Assembly: GCF_010692745.1 (NCBI RefSeq)
Contig: NZ_JAAHTB010000020.1
Location: 1-64,000 of the forward strand
Reading direction: 5' to 3'
Source of the DNA: Methylobacterium sp. BTF04
GTDB taxonomy: Bacteria > Pseudomonadota > Alphaproteobacteria > Rhizobiales > Beijerinckiaceae
DNA: 64,000 nt
The notes beneath the pieces were generated by a model that worked only from the letters and a program-made list of their open reading frames with translations, was not told the DNA's origin and did not search any database. Made by a program: the position numbers and the translations under genes. Positions 8,789 to 17,256 of this stretch are shown here, in pieces. How positions within the stretch are numbered: the stretch's first letter is position 1; every line of letters begins with the position of its first letter.

Positions 8789-9757
8789 ATGAAAATTCAT
8801 TTCCTTTCGGCAGCTTTGGTCGCCGCTCTGGCGCCGGTTCTGGTGGCCGGCCCTCTGCAGGCGGCCGAGCGGACCGGGTTCGAGATGGTCAAGGGCTGGG
8901 AGATCGAACGCACGGTGGGCGATACCGGCCCGAGCGCCTGCCTGATGAGCCACACCTACAAGGACAAGGACGACAACAACGCCGTCAATGGCATCATCTT
9001 CGCACTGAACGGCTCGGAAACCGCCCTGGTTCTGGTCTACGAGAAGTGGGAGTGGGACAAGAACGAGAAGATGAAGGTTCCGCTCACGCTGGACAAGAAG
9101 CGCTATGCCGCCAATTCGGCCTGGGTCGGTGACGGACAGACCCTGACCGGCACGTTCCCGGACAGCATCGTGCCGAACCTGATGGCGGCCAAGAAGCTCA
9201 TTCTCACGTTCGACAATGGCGAGGCCGATTTCGAGATCGGCAACTTCGCCGAAGGATACGAGTCCCTGCGGCGCTGCAACGCCACCAAGGTCGCCGCTCC
9301 GATGGCTGCTGCGCCCGCGACGCCGGCACCGGTCACGCCGGCACCCGCCCCGGCCATGGCGGCCACCGGCGGCTACAAGGTCATGACGATCGGCACCGGT
9401 GCCGACTTCGTCGGCTGTCTCGCCCAGAACGAACCCCTGGGACTCGGCGTCGTGGCTGTCGGCTCCAGCGTGGCTTTGATCGCCAACTCGTCGAAATTTC
9501 CGTTCGAGAAGGGCGTCGACGTGAAGGGCTCTTGGAAGATCGATGGCGGAGAGGCGATGAGCTTCGCCGCGAAGACCGATACGGCCCACACCGTGACCAT
9601 CGACGTGCCTAACACCCGGGAGGCCGTCACCAGCCTCACCACCGGCAAGGCCGTGGCGATCCAGGCCAACGGCGTGGACGTGCCGTTCGCCCTCGGCCCG
9701 ATGAAACAGGCCTTCACCGATCTGGGCATCTGCATGGAAACCAAGAAGGCGCCCTGA
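8789..9757 (+). CDS. Secreted protein with two related domains (unknown function)
   Basis: The 322-residue product has a clear signal peptide (MKIHFLSAALVAALAPVLVA, cleavage near QAAE). It then has two globular domains joined by an Ala/Pro linker at about residues 168-192. Each domain has one Cys near its start (51 and 210) and one at its end (163 and 315). The domain ends share a pattern: a short strand, Phe-x-(Ile/Leu)-Gly, then a helix ending in Leu-x-x-Cys. This suggests an internal duplication with one disulfide per domain. The start is supported by AGGAGG at 8778-8783. The frame reaches back to 8651, but that extension has no signal-peptide logic. I do not recognise the family. A terminator hairpin follows. 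Confidence 0.8.
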   Translation: MKIHFLSAALVAALAPVLVAGPLQAAERTGFEMVKGWEIERTVGDTGPSACLMSHTYKDKDDNNAVNGIIFALNGSETALVLVYEKWEWDKNEKMKVPLTLDKKRYAANSAWVGDGQTLTGTFPDSIVPNLMAAKKLILTFDNGEADFEIGNFAEGYESLRRCNATKVAAPMAAAPATPAPVTPAPAPAMAATGGYKVMTIGTGADFVGCLAQNEPLGLGVVAVGSSVALIANSSKFPFEKGVDVKGSWKIDGGEAMSFAAKTDTAHTVTIDVPNTREAVTSLTTGKAVAIQANGVDVPFALGPMKQAFTDLGICMETKKAP

Positions 9758-9775
9758 TCCGCGCGCCCGACACCC

Positions 9776-9814
9776 CGCCCGGTCCGCCTGCCTGCGTGCA
9801 GGACGGACCGGGCG
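9776..9814 (+). terminator. Terminator hairpin after the two-domain secreted protein
   Basis: CGCCCGGTCCG (9776-9786) pairs perfectly with CGGACCGGGCG (9804-9814), and CCTGC/GCAGG extends the stem inward. It starts 19 nt past the stop codon. TCCTTCC follows instead of a uniform U run. Confidence 0.6.
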
Positions 9815-9928
9815 TCCTTCCATTGATGCCCAAGCTGCCTGCCAAACCAACCGCCCCGCCTGGGCTGCGGCGCGATCTCGCTACAGGACCGGCGCCAGCC
9901 ACCGGGCTCCTGCCACCGGAATCCTGCC

Positions 9929-10204
9929 ATGCGCCACCGCGTTCACCTCTCGCTGAGCCTTTTGCCGTCGCTCCTCCTCGGCGCGCCGGCCCATGCGGCA
10001 TTCCCGTGCGACGCGCTGTGGGGCGAACGCAATGCCGTCTATGCCGAAGCGGGCTATTGCTTCCGCACACCGCGCGGGATCGCGGCTTTCGGCAATGCCG
10101 CGTGCCGGTTCGACGACATCCGCGATGTCCCGCTCTCCGCCCGCGACCGACGCAAGGTGGAGGAGATCACTCGTGAGGAACGGCAGAACGGCTGCCGCGA
10201 CTGA
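9929..10204 (+). CDS. Small secreted YARHG-domain protein
   Basis: The 91-residue product has a signal peptide (hydrophobic residues 7-22, cleavage after AHA). A compact domain follows whose pattern LWGERNAVYAEAGYCF ... FGNAACRF ... RRKVEEITREE matches the YARHG family of small extracellular domains, named for its usual motif (here YAEAG). Three Cys in the mature part and one at the C-terminus could form disulfides. The function of the domain is not established. It converges on the patatin lipoprotein, with 15 nt between the stop codons. Confidence 0.7.
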   Translation: MRHRVHLSLSLLPSLLLGAPAHAAFPCDALWGERNAVYAEAGYCFRTPRGIAAFGNAACRFDDIRDVPLSARDRRKVEEITREERQNGCRD

Positions 10205-10219
10205 CGGCTTTGCGCGCCC

Positions 10220-11410
10220 TTAGCGCGCCTCGGTCATCGCCTTGAGCAGCGGCGCGGTCGGAACGCTCTTGCGCCAGAACGTACCGGTATGCCCCGCCTC
10301 GTAGCCGGCCTCGTAGAGCTTGCGCATGTATCCGGTATCGAACCCGCGCGCCGCCGTGGTGTTGGGGCTCGATTCGTCGATATAGGTCAGGTTGAAGCCG
10401 ATACCGTTGCTGCGCGTGAAGGCATAGGTGGAGGCCAGGGTCGCCCGGCTGCGGGCGCGGCTCGCCGTTGTGAACGACCGCTCGACGATGGAGAGGGTGT
10501 TGTTCTGGGCGAGATCGAATTCCGGCTCGAGACGGCCGTTGATGATGACGTAGATGTCGGACTTGGACCCGGCCTTGAACCGCCCGTCACGCAGCAGGAA
10601 CGATTGCGGCAGGGTGAATACCGGGGTCACCACCGAGCCGTCCACGTGCATCTCCTGGAAGGAGCGGCCCTCCGCCTGCACGTCAACCAATTGCGGCGGG
10701 AACACCGCCGGGATGCTGGCCGAGGCGGTCAGCACGTCGGCGAACAGGTCGAGTGCGGTGGGGCCGCCATTCGTGGCGATCGCACCCATGTTCCAGATCA
10801 CGGCGCGTTGGGAATCGAGGTTGGTGGTCACCACGAGGAGACGGCGGCCCTTGGCGTGCTGGGCGGCCACCGCCACCAGCAGGTCCGGCGTCACGTAGCG
10901 GCGCACCAGGTCGCGCAGGCGCCCGTCGCCGAACAAGCCGGAGCCGAACAGCACGTTGGTGACGCTCGGCGATTGCACCAGGGTGGAGGCGACGCCGCTC
11001 GTGTAGATGTCCTTGAGGATATTATCATATTCGGGGCCGACGAAGGCGAAGGGCGCGATCAGCGCGCCGGTGGAGACACCGGACACCAGGGAGAATTCGG
11101 GCCGCTTGCCCGAATCCGTCCAGCCGTTGAGGATTCCTGCGCCGTAGGCCCCGTCGCCGCCGCCGCCCGACAGGGCGAGATAGGCGAACGGCACCTTCTT
11201 GTTCTCGGGGCGCGCCGACATCTCGGTGAAGGTCTTCTCGGACGCATCCGCGTAGGCGCGAATCGACAGATCCATCCCAGGCACGGTGGCCGCCGCGGCC
11301 TCGCTTGCCGTGTAAGGCACGCGCGGGGTCGAGCCACAGGCCCCGAGTTGGCCCGCGATCAGCAGGGCGACCAGGCCGCGCGACCATCCGAAACGCTGAG
11401 ACATCGTCAT
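10220..11410 (-). CDS. Patatin-like phospholipase lipoprotein
   Basis: The 396-residue product is a lipid acyl hydrolase of the patatin family, probably anchored in the membrane. It has a lipoprotein signal ending LLIAGQLGAC (lipidation Cys near residue 25). The oxyanion loop LSGGGGDGAYGAG comes next, then the nucleophile elbow GVSTG, and later DGS, which completes the Ser-Asp dyad. The ATG at 11410 was chosen, with a second ATG at 11404. The frame extends to 11695 but with arginine-rich, non-conserved sequence. Substrate is unknown; patatin lipoproteins often act on phospholipids. Confidence 0.85.
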   Translation of the reverse strand: MTMSQRFGWSRGLVALLIAGQLGACGSTPRVPYTASEAAAATVPGMDLSIRAYADASEKTFTEMSARPENKKVPFAYLALSGGGGDGAYGAGILNGWTDSGKRPEFSLVSGVSTGALIAPFAFVGPEYDNILKDIYTSGVASTLVQSPSVTNVLFGSGLFGDGRLRDLVRRYVTPDLLVAVAAQHAKGRRLLVVTTNLDSQRAVIWNMGAIATNGGPTALDLFADVLTASASIPAVFPPQLVDVQAEGRSFQEMHVDGSVVTPVFTLPQSFLLRDGRFKAGSKSDIYVIINGRLEPEFDLAQNNTLSIVERSFTTASRARSRATLASTYAFTRSNGIGFNLTYIDESSPNTTAARGFDTGYMRKLYEAGYEAGHTGTFWRKSVPTAPLLKAMTEAR

Positions 11411-11865
11411 ATCCAATTGCCCAGCCCCTACCCGCCAAGCGTAACACGAATGGAGCTTGGCCGTTCCGGCCGAATTCCGCCAGGGCGCGCGAGCACGCGG
11501 ACGTGTTGCATCCGGGCCGCGGTCGGAGGCGGCTCGGCGGGCAGAGATCGGTTCGACGGTCAGGAACTCCGAGGCCATGACATCGAGCGGCCAAGACATC
11601 CAGCGGCCAAGACCGGCAAGATAGCCAACCGGCAAGACAATTTGCCACTCGCGTCGGTTTGGCGTGAACTTCCCGGGCGCGACTCCGTTGAGCAATCTGC
11701 GGCAAAGGTTGAACGGCCCTTTCCGGTTCTCACCAACGGTCTAACGCACGTTCAGAAGGCCGGGCAGGCCTGCTTCCGCATCACCAGGCGGGATCGATCA
11801 TGCGCATCACCAGGCGGGATCGATCATGAGGGGGTGGCACCCCGTCTGACTGCCTTTTCACGCCC
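11411..11865. other. Intergenic region upstream of the LOV kinase
   Basis: This gap of about 455 nt lies between the divergent patatin and LOV kinase genes. It holds the 26-bp tandem duplication listed separately. The short open frames are arginine- and proline-rich by-products of GC content, and I see no gene. Confidence 0.35.
11777..11828. repeat. Perfect 26-bp tandem duplication
   Basis: Two identical 26-bp units lie head to tail, 11777-11802 and 11803-11828, with core ACCAGGCGGGATCGATCATG. Each contains the palindrome GATCGATC. The array ends 37 nt before the LOV kinase start, so it sits in its promoter or leader. Perfect identity suggests recent slippage or a duplicated regulator site. 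Confidence 0.9.
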
Positions 11866-13038
11866 ATGCCGAACGCCCAAGCCAGGCTCAGACCAGGACA
11901 CGAAAGCACGCGGACGATGGAACGGGAAGACGCTTGGCATCTCACGGACGACCTGATGGTCGAGCACGGCAAGGGCGATCCCTTCGCCGCAGCGATCCGC
12001 GCGACCCGCATGGCGATGATCGTCACCGATCCGCGGCGGGAGGACAACGCCATCGTGTTCGTCAACGATGCCTTCCTGCGCCTGAGCGGCTATGAGCGCG
12101 ACGAGATCATGGGGCGCAATTGCCGATTCCTGCAGGGCCCGGACACCGACCCCAACTCCATCCAGCAGATCCGCGAAGCAGTGGCCGGTCGGCGCGACAT
12201 CGCCATCGACCTCCTGAACTATCGCAAGGACGGAACCCAGTTCTGGAACGCGCTCTACATGAGCCCGGTCATCAACGAGGACGGCCAGCTCGTCTACTTC
12301 TTCGCCTCCCAGCTCGACGTGACCGACCGCGTCGATGCGCAGATGCGGACGCAGGGTGAGAAGGAGCACTTCGAGCGTGAGGTCGCCCTGCGCACGCGGG
12401 AGCTGACGAGCGCGCTGGCGGCCAAGACGATGCTGGTCCACGAAGTCGATCACCGGGTGAAGAACAACCTCCAGATGATCGCCTCGCTGCTCACCATGCA
12501 GACCCGGAGCATCACCGATCCGACCGCGCGCGCGGTGATGAAATCGATGCTGAGCCGCGTCGAGGCGCTCGGCACGGTCCACAAGCGGCTCTACCAGTCC
12601 AACGACGTGGAGCGGTTCGACGTGGCGGAATTCGCGCGGGAACTCGGCACCGACCTCCTGCGCGGCTCGGGCCGCACCGGGATCAGCCTGCATTTCGACC
12701 TGGAAGCGGTGGAAGTGCCGGTGGAAAAGGCGCCGGCGATCGCACTGATGATGAACGAGCTTCTCACCAATGCGCTCAAACACGCCTTTCCCGACGAACG
12801 GACGGGTCGGCTCTCGATCACGGTGCGACCGGATGGGCGTCATTTCGGGATCAAGATCATCGACAACGGCGTTGGGATGCCGAGAGATGTGGTCGGCGGC
12901 CGCTCCTTCGGGAAACGGTTGATCGAAAGCCTGGCACGCCAATTGAGTGCTAGCATCGCTTGGTCACCGGCCGGTCCCGGCACGATGATCGACATTCGTC
13001 TGCCACGCGAGACGGCGGACAGCAGGGAGCAGACGTGA
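11866..13038 (+). CDS. LOV-domain blue-light sensor histidine kinase (HWE/HisKA_2 type)
   Basis: This is predicted to sense blue light through a flavin and pass phosphate to the adjacent response regulator. The 390-residue product is soluble. A LOV/PAS domain (about residues 40-155) carries GRNCRFLQG with the photoactive Cys86, plus the NYRKDGTQFWN strand lining the flavin pocket. The kinase part has HEVDHRVKNNLQMIASLL (phospho-accepting His about 196), MNELLTNALKH (N box, about 297-307) and IIDNGVGMP (G1 box). The reading frame supports ATG 11866; ATGs at 11917 and 11956 are alternatives, and none has a strong ribosome binding site. Its stop overlaps the GTG of the response regulator by 4 nt. 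Confidence 0.9.
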   Translation: MPNAQARLRPGHESTRTMEREDAWHLTDDLMVEHGKGDPFAAAIRATRMAMIVTDPRREDNAIVFVNDAFLRLSGYERDEIMGRNCRFLQGPDTDPNSIQQIREAVAGRRDIAIDLLNYRKDGTQFWNALYMSPVINEDGQLVYFFASQLDVTDRVDAQMRTQGEKEHFEREVALRTRELTSALAAKTMLVHEVDHRVKNNLQMIASLLTMQTRSITDPTARAVMKSMLSRVEALGTVHKRLYQSNDVERFDVAEFARELGTDLLRGSGRTGISLHFDLEAVEVPVEKAPAIALMMNELLTNALKHAFPDERTGRLSITVRPDGRHFGIKIIDNGVGMPRDVVGGRSFGKRLIESLARQLSASIAWSPAGPGTMIDIRLPRETADSREQT

Positions 13039-13484
13039 GTGAACCCCTCCGGATCTTGATTGCGGAAGACGAAGCACTCATTCTCATGCAGCTCGAACTC
13101 CTGTTGGAGGATGCTGGGCATATCGTGGTCGGGGGTGCAGCGACCGCCGAGGAAGCCATCGCGATGGCCCATCGCACCCAGCCCGATCTCGTCTTCGTCG
13201 ATCTCCAATTGCGGGACGGCTCGTCCGGTCTCGATATCGTCAGGGCCCTTCGCGACACCGGCGGCCCCGCGATGGTGTTCATCACCGCCAATGCGCGTCA
13301 GTTCACGAACGAGTTCGGTGGAGCGATCGGTGTGATCGCCAAGCCGTTCACCGAAGCGGTGATCGAAGACACCCTGTCGTTCCTCGCAGAATGCGTACGG
13401 AGCCCGCCACCCGCGATGCAGACGCCGCTGGGCTTGCGCCTCGCACCGGATTATCGCGCCCATCTCGAGAGCCTGCGCGCCTGA
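13035..13484 (+). CDS. Single-domain response regulator
   Basis: This 149-residue protein is essentially one receiver domain. It has the acidic pocket EDE (residues 11-13), phospho-acceptor Asp56 in VFVDLQL, a Thr in FITAN and Lys103 in AKPF, with a short C-terminal tail and no output domain. The start is GTG 13035 in the GTGA overlap with the kinase stop, with AGGGAG about 6 nt upstream, so translation is coupled. Single-domain receivers next to HWE kinases are usual partners in alphaproteobacterial light or general-stress phosphorelays. The downstream target here is unknown. Confidence 0.9.
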   Translation: MSEPLRILIAEDEALILMQLELLLEDAGHIVVGGAATAEEAIAMAHRTQPDLVFVDLQLRDGSSGLDIVRALRDTGGPAMVFITANARQFTNEFGGAIGVIAKPFTEAVIEDTLSFLAECVRSPPPAMQTPLGLRLAPDYRAHLESLRA

Positions 13485-13493
13485 GGCGCCGGT

Positions 13494-15371
13494 TTAGCGG
13501 TAGCCGGCTGCCTGCAGCTCGAACAATTCGGAGTAGCGTCCGCCGAGCGCCTGGAGTTCGGCATGGGTACCGGATTCGAGGACCCGTCCGCCCTCCAGAA
13601 CAAGAATGCGGTCGGCCATGCGCACGGTGGAGAAGCGGTGCGAGATCAGCACCGCGGTGCGGCCGTGGCTCAGCTCGCGAAAGCGCTGGAACACCTCGAA
13701 CTCCGCCCGGGCGTCCAAAGCGGCAGTGGGCTCGTCGAGGATCAGGATTTCGGCCTCACGCATATAGGCCCGGCTGAGCGCGATCTTCTGCCACTCGCCA
13801 CCCGAAAGGTCGACGCCGTCCTCGAAACGCTTGCCGAGCGGCTGGTCGTAGCCGAGGGGCAGGCGCCCGATCACCGCGTCGGCGAGGCTGCGCCCGGCCG
13901 CACGGGCGATGCGGTCGGAATCGTCGCGCTCGGCGATCCGGCCCACCGCGACGTTCTCGGCCGCGGTGAAGCTGAAGCGCACGAAATCCTGGAAGATCAC
14001 CCCGATCCGGGCGCGCAACGCGTCGAGGTCGTAAGCGGCGAGGGGCCGGCCGTCGAGAAGGATGCGGCCTTCGGTGGGGTCATAGAGGCGGGTGAGGAGC
14101 TTGACGATGGTGGTCTTGCCGGCACCGTTCTCGCCCACCAGCGCCAGCACCTCGCCGGCCGCGAGGGTGAAACTCAATCCGCGCACCGCCCAGGTCTCCG
14201 TGCCGGGGTAGCGAAAGCCCACCGCCTCGAACACGATGCCGGTGGCGATGGGGTGCGGGAACGCCACAGGGTCGGCGGGCGAGCGGATGGTGGGCACCAC
14301 CGCGAAGAACGAGAACAGGTCGTCGAGATACTGCGCCTGCGACGCGATCTGCGAGAAGCCGAGCAGCAGGCCCTCGATCAGGCCGCGCAGGCGCTGGAAC
14401 GAGCCGGCCAGGAAGGCGAGATCGCCGATGGAGAATTGCCCGGCCACGGTGCGCCAGACGATGGTGGCGTAGGCGGCGTAATAGGCGAGCGTGCCGAGAG
14501 CGGCGAAGGCCCCGCCCCAGCCGGCCCGGCGCAGGGCCAGCGCCCGGTTGTCGGCCACGAGCTTGTCGGCGAGCGCCGCGTAGCGGTCGGCGATGTAGCC
14601 GTTCAACCCGAACAGCTTGACCTCCTTGGCCGATTCCACGCTGGCACCGAGGTAGCGCAAATAGTCGATCTGGCGCCGCTCCGGGGTGCGGGTCCAGGCG
14701 AGCCGGTAGCCCTGGCGGTTGAAGTAGGTCTCGTTGAGGAACGCCGGGACCAGTGCACAGGCGAGCAGCAGGATCAGCCACGGCGCATAGGCCACGAGCC
14801 CGGCGGCGAAGGACACCAGCGTGACGAGGTCCTGCCCCTGGCCGAACAACTGAAGCAGCAGGTTCGAGCGGCCGGTGACCTGACGCCGGGCCCGCTCCAG
14901 CCGATCCTGCTGGGCCGCGTCCTCGAACTGTTCGAGGTCGAGTTCAGCGGCGTGGCGCATGAGCGCCAAGGTGGCGGTATTGCCGTAGAGATCGGCCACG
15001 ATCCCGTCGACGAGGGTACTGGCCCGTCCCAGAAGGTCGGCGAGGATGGCCAGCGCCAGTTCGGCGGCGACGAGGCCGATGAGCCGGGTCAGGGCCGGAT
15101 CGGCCAACCAGCCGGCGAGGCCGAGGCCGTCGGAATGGCTCCGCGCATGCTCGGCCACGATGGCGTCGAGGATGAGCTTGCCGAGATAGAGCATCAGCAC
15201 CGGCAGGCTCGCCCGCACGAGGCGCAAGCCCAGGCTCACGACGAGCAGGCGCGGGCTCGCCGCATAGACCATGCGGAACAGGGCGGGCAGGTGGCGCAGG
15301 GCGCCGAGGCGCTCGGCCAGAATCCCGCGCGGCGGAACATCGGCTCGGGAGGGGGAGGAGGACACGGACAT
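13494..15371 (-). CDS. ABC exporter, fused permease and ATPase
   Basis: The 625-residue product has an N-terminal transmembrane domain of about six helices (residues 40-330) and a C-terminal nucleotide-binding domain. The ATPase shows Walker A GENGAGKTT, signature LSGGEWQK and Walker B ILILDEPTAALD, followed by the switch His in LISHRFSTV. This is the half-transporter layout of exporters that work as dimers. The substrate cannot be read from sequence. It is convergent with the response regulator (9 nt between stops) and divergent from the HHH-motif protein gene. Nothing adjacent suggests a specific cargo. Confidence 0.88.
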   Translation of the reverse strand: MSVSSSPSRADVPPRGILAERLGALRHLPALFRMVYAASPRLLVVSLGLRLVRASLPVLMLYLGKLILDAIVAEHARSHSDGLGLAGWLADPALTRLIGLVAAELALAILADLLGRASTLVDGIVADLYGNTATLALMRHAAELDLEQFEDAAQQDRLERARRQVTGRSNLLLQLFGQGQDLVTLVSFAAGLVAYAPWLILLLACALVPAFLNETYFNRQGYRLAWTRTPERRQIDYLRYLGASVESAKEVKLFGLNGYIADRYAALADKLVADNRALALRRAGWGGAFAALGTLAYYAAYATIVWRTVAGQFSIGDLAFLAGSFQRLRGLIEGLLLGFSQIASQAQYLDDLFSFFAVVPTIRSPADPVAFPHPIATGIVFEAVGFRYPGTETWAVRGLSFTLAAGEVLALVGENGAGKTTIVKLLTRLYDPTEGRILLDGRPLAAYDLDALRARIGVIFQDFVRFSFTAAENVAVGRIAERDDSDRIARAAGRSLADAVIGRLPLGYDQPLGKRFEDGVDLSGGEWQKIALSRAYMREAEILILDEPTAALDARAEFEVFQRFRELSHGRTAVLISHRFSTVRMADRILVLEGGRVLESGTHAELQALGGRYSELFELQAAGYR

Positions 15372-15552
15372 CGGCGCGGACCATGCCGAGCGCGCGCGGT
15401 CCCGTCGATCCCGCGAAGACCGTTTCCCGTGTCGCAGGCGGTGCGGCGACCTGGTCCGGCGCGGTACCGGGGACAGCGACTCGCCCGGGGAGACTCTGCT
15501 TTGTTTCCCATGTTAAGCATGCGGACAGTTCTCGTGCGTGAGGCCGCGGTCG

Positions 15553-16152
15553 ATGCTGAGCGGTTCTACCTTCCTGCGGGTCGCCGGCCTCGTCGTGGTG
15601 GCGGCGGTGCTCGCCGGCCTCGTCCAGCGGCTGTGGCCGTCGATGGGCGGCGTTGCCGAACCGCGCGTCGCAACGGCGCCGGCCGCGCCCAGACCGGCGC
15701 CGACGCCCCGGGTGATCCGGCCGGCCGACCCGGTCCCGTCCACCGGCATGGCGGGAACGCAGGCGGCCGTTCCGGCGCCTGTCCAGGTCCCCGCCCAGAA
15801 CGGCACACCGGCACCGGGTCCCGTCGTGATCCGGCCGCAGCCGGTGCAGCCGCCCTCCCCCACGCTGTCCGAAGTCCCGCCCAATCTCTCCGCGGTCCCG
15901 CCGATGGCGGCGGAGCCGTCCGGCGACGAGGCGGTCGCCGATGCGATCGATTCCGCCGGTCCGCGGGCGCTCGGCAGCGTCGACCTCAACAACGCGAGCC
16001 TCGCCGATCTCAACGGGTTGCGCGGCGGTGGGATGATCGGGCGCGCCATCGTCCAGAAGCGGCCCTACACCTCCGTGGGGGAACTCCTATCGAAGCGCGT
16101 GCTGAGCCGGTCCACTTATGAGCGCATCAAAGATCAGGTGACGGTGCGTTGA
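15553..16152 (+). CDS. Membrane-anchored helix-hairpin-helix protein (ComEA-like C-terminus)
   Basis: The 199-residue product has one N-terminal membrane helix (about residues 7-25). A long Pro/Ala/Val-rich, disordered spacer follows (about 30-125). The C-terminal domain, VDLNNASLADLNGLRGGGMIGRAIVQKRPYTSVGELLSK, resembles the helix-hairpin-helix of ComEA-type DNA-binding proteins. The ATG at 15553 has GAGG about 9 nt upstream; a GTG at 15538 is also possible. It could bind DNA or act as a protein-interaction module in the periplasm. No competence genes lie nearby. Confidence 0.7.
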   Translation: MLSGSTFLRVAGLVVVAAVLAGLVQRLWPSMGGVAEPRVATAPAAPRPAPTPRVIRPADPVPSTGMAGTQAAVPAPVQVPAQNGTPAPGPVVIRPQPVQPPSPTLSEVPPNLSAVPPMAAEPSGDEAVADAIDSAGPRALGSVDLNNASLADLNGLRGGGMIGRAIVQKRPYTSVGELLSKRVLSRSTYERIKDQVTVR

Positions 16153-16238
16153 GGCCCCTGCGCGGGTAGCATCACCGGCGCGGGGTGCTTACACTGCAAA
16201 TCCAAGTCGGCCAGTCGTTTCGATCACGGGGACACACC

Positions 16239-16454
16239 ATGTTTGCGCAAGCCGGGGGCGTCACCTTCCGCGAGGATCTCGGCGTCGAGGAGACCACAGA
16301 GACCGACAACGTCGTCCGCTGGGATGGCGAGAAGCTCTATGTGGAGCACGACATCTACCACAACGGCCAGTTGGTTCATCGCAAGTATCGCAAGAACGTC
16401 ACCGAGGCGGTGGCCAAAGCGTTACAGGCGCTGATCAACCGCGCGCAGCAGTAA
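16239..16454 (+). CDS. Small conserved-looking protein of unknown function (71 aa)
   Basis: A 71-residue cytoplasmic protein rich in charged residues, beginning MFAQAGGVTFRED and containing WDGEKLYVEHDIYHNGQ. It has no signal peptide, membrane segment or motif that I know. Codon use is typical of the neighbours, and a purine-rich GGGGA precedes the ATG. The frame opens further upstream at 16185, but the sequence quality is poorer there. I cannot assign a function. Confidence 0.6.
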   Translation: MFAQAGGVTFREDLGVEETTETDNVVRWDGEKLYVEHDIYHNGQLVHRKYRKNVTEAVAKALQALINRAQQ

Positions 16455-16638
16455 CCTTGGATGAGAGATCGATCGGCCGCCCATCGCGAAGTCGATCTTT
16501 CACTGCACAGCAAAAGCGTCGCCCTGCTCGGATTCCTCGAGACGATGGGGCGAGTGAAGGCTTTCGCCTGATCACTTCGTCACCCCACCGATCGCTTCAT
16601 CCTGAGCGACTGGATGGGGCTCCCAGCGGACGATCCGA

Positions 16639-17256
16639 TCACTTTCCGATCCAGTCATGCTCGGCCACCACCGCCTCGACCGGACGGTTCCAGGTGCCGG
16701 GCTGGTCGTCGGCGCCGGTGCCGAGGGCGCATTGGACCATGACGCTGTCGCTCCAGCGGCCGAACTTGTAGCCCACCGCCGGCAGCAGGCCGACACGGAC
16801 GAAGCCGCAGGCCTCGTGGAGGCGCAGGGACGCCTCGTTCTGCGCGTCGATATAGCCGATCATCTGGCGGTAGCCGCCGGCGGCGCAGGCCTCGATCAGC
16901 GCCGGAAGCAGGCGCCGGCCGATGCCCGCATGCAGGTGCTGGTGGTGCACGTAGATCGAGTGCTTGAGGGTGTAGCGATAGGCCGGGCGCTTCCGGAACG
17001 GCACTGCATAGGCATAGCCGGCCACGACCCCGTCACGGTCGGCCACCAGATGCGGCAGACGCTTCTTGCGCATGGCCTTGCGGCGCTTCTTGAGGTCGTC
17101 CGGATGGAGCGGGTCCTCCTCGAAATCGCCGACATCGCCGACGCCGCGCCGGATGTGGTGGGCATAGATGTCCACCATGTCCGGTACGTCGGCATCCGAC
17201 GAGGGCCGGATGACGAGTTCCGGATCGCTGGCGGTGGGCAGCCCTTCGCCCGGCAT
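16639..17256 (-). CDS. GNAT-family N-acetyltransferase
   Basis: The 205-residue product has the GCN5-type fold used to acetylate amines with acetyl-CoA. It starts LVIRPSSDADVPDMVDIYAHH, carries an HLHAGIGRRLLPALI acetyl-CoA loop (Q/RxxGxG/A-like) and ends the fold with AQNEASLRLHEACGFVRVG, typical of phosphinothricin-acetyltransferase relatives. Its ATG overlaps the decarboxylase stop by one nucleotide (TGATG), so the two are co-translated. That context suggests the amine made by the decarboxylase as a candidate substrate; this is an inference. Confidence 0.85.
   Translation of the reverse strand: MPGEGLPTASDPELVIRPSSDADVPDMVDIYAHHIRRGVGDVGDFEEDPLHPDDLKKRRKAMRKKRLPHLVADRDGVVAGYAYAVPFRKRPAYRYTLKHSIYVHHQHLHAGIGRRLLPALIEACAAGGYRQMIGYIDAQNEASLRLHEACGFVRVGLLPAVGYKFGRWSDSVMVQCALGTGADDQPGTWNRPVEAVVAEHDWIGK

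Noticed and set aside
13563-16121. An 852-codon plus-strand frame opposite the ABC exporter
   Set aside because: It is antisense to a clear ABC transporter with intact ATPase motifs; its composition is typical of reverse-frame translation.
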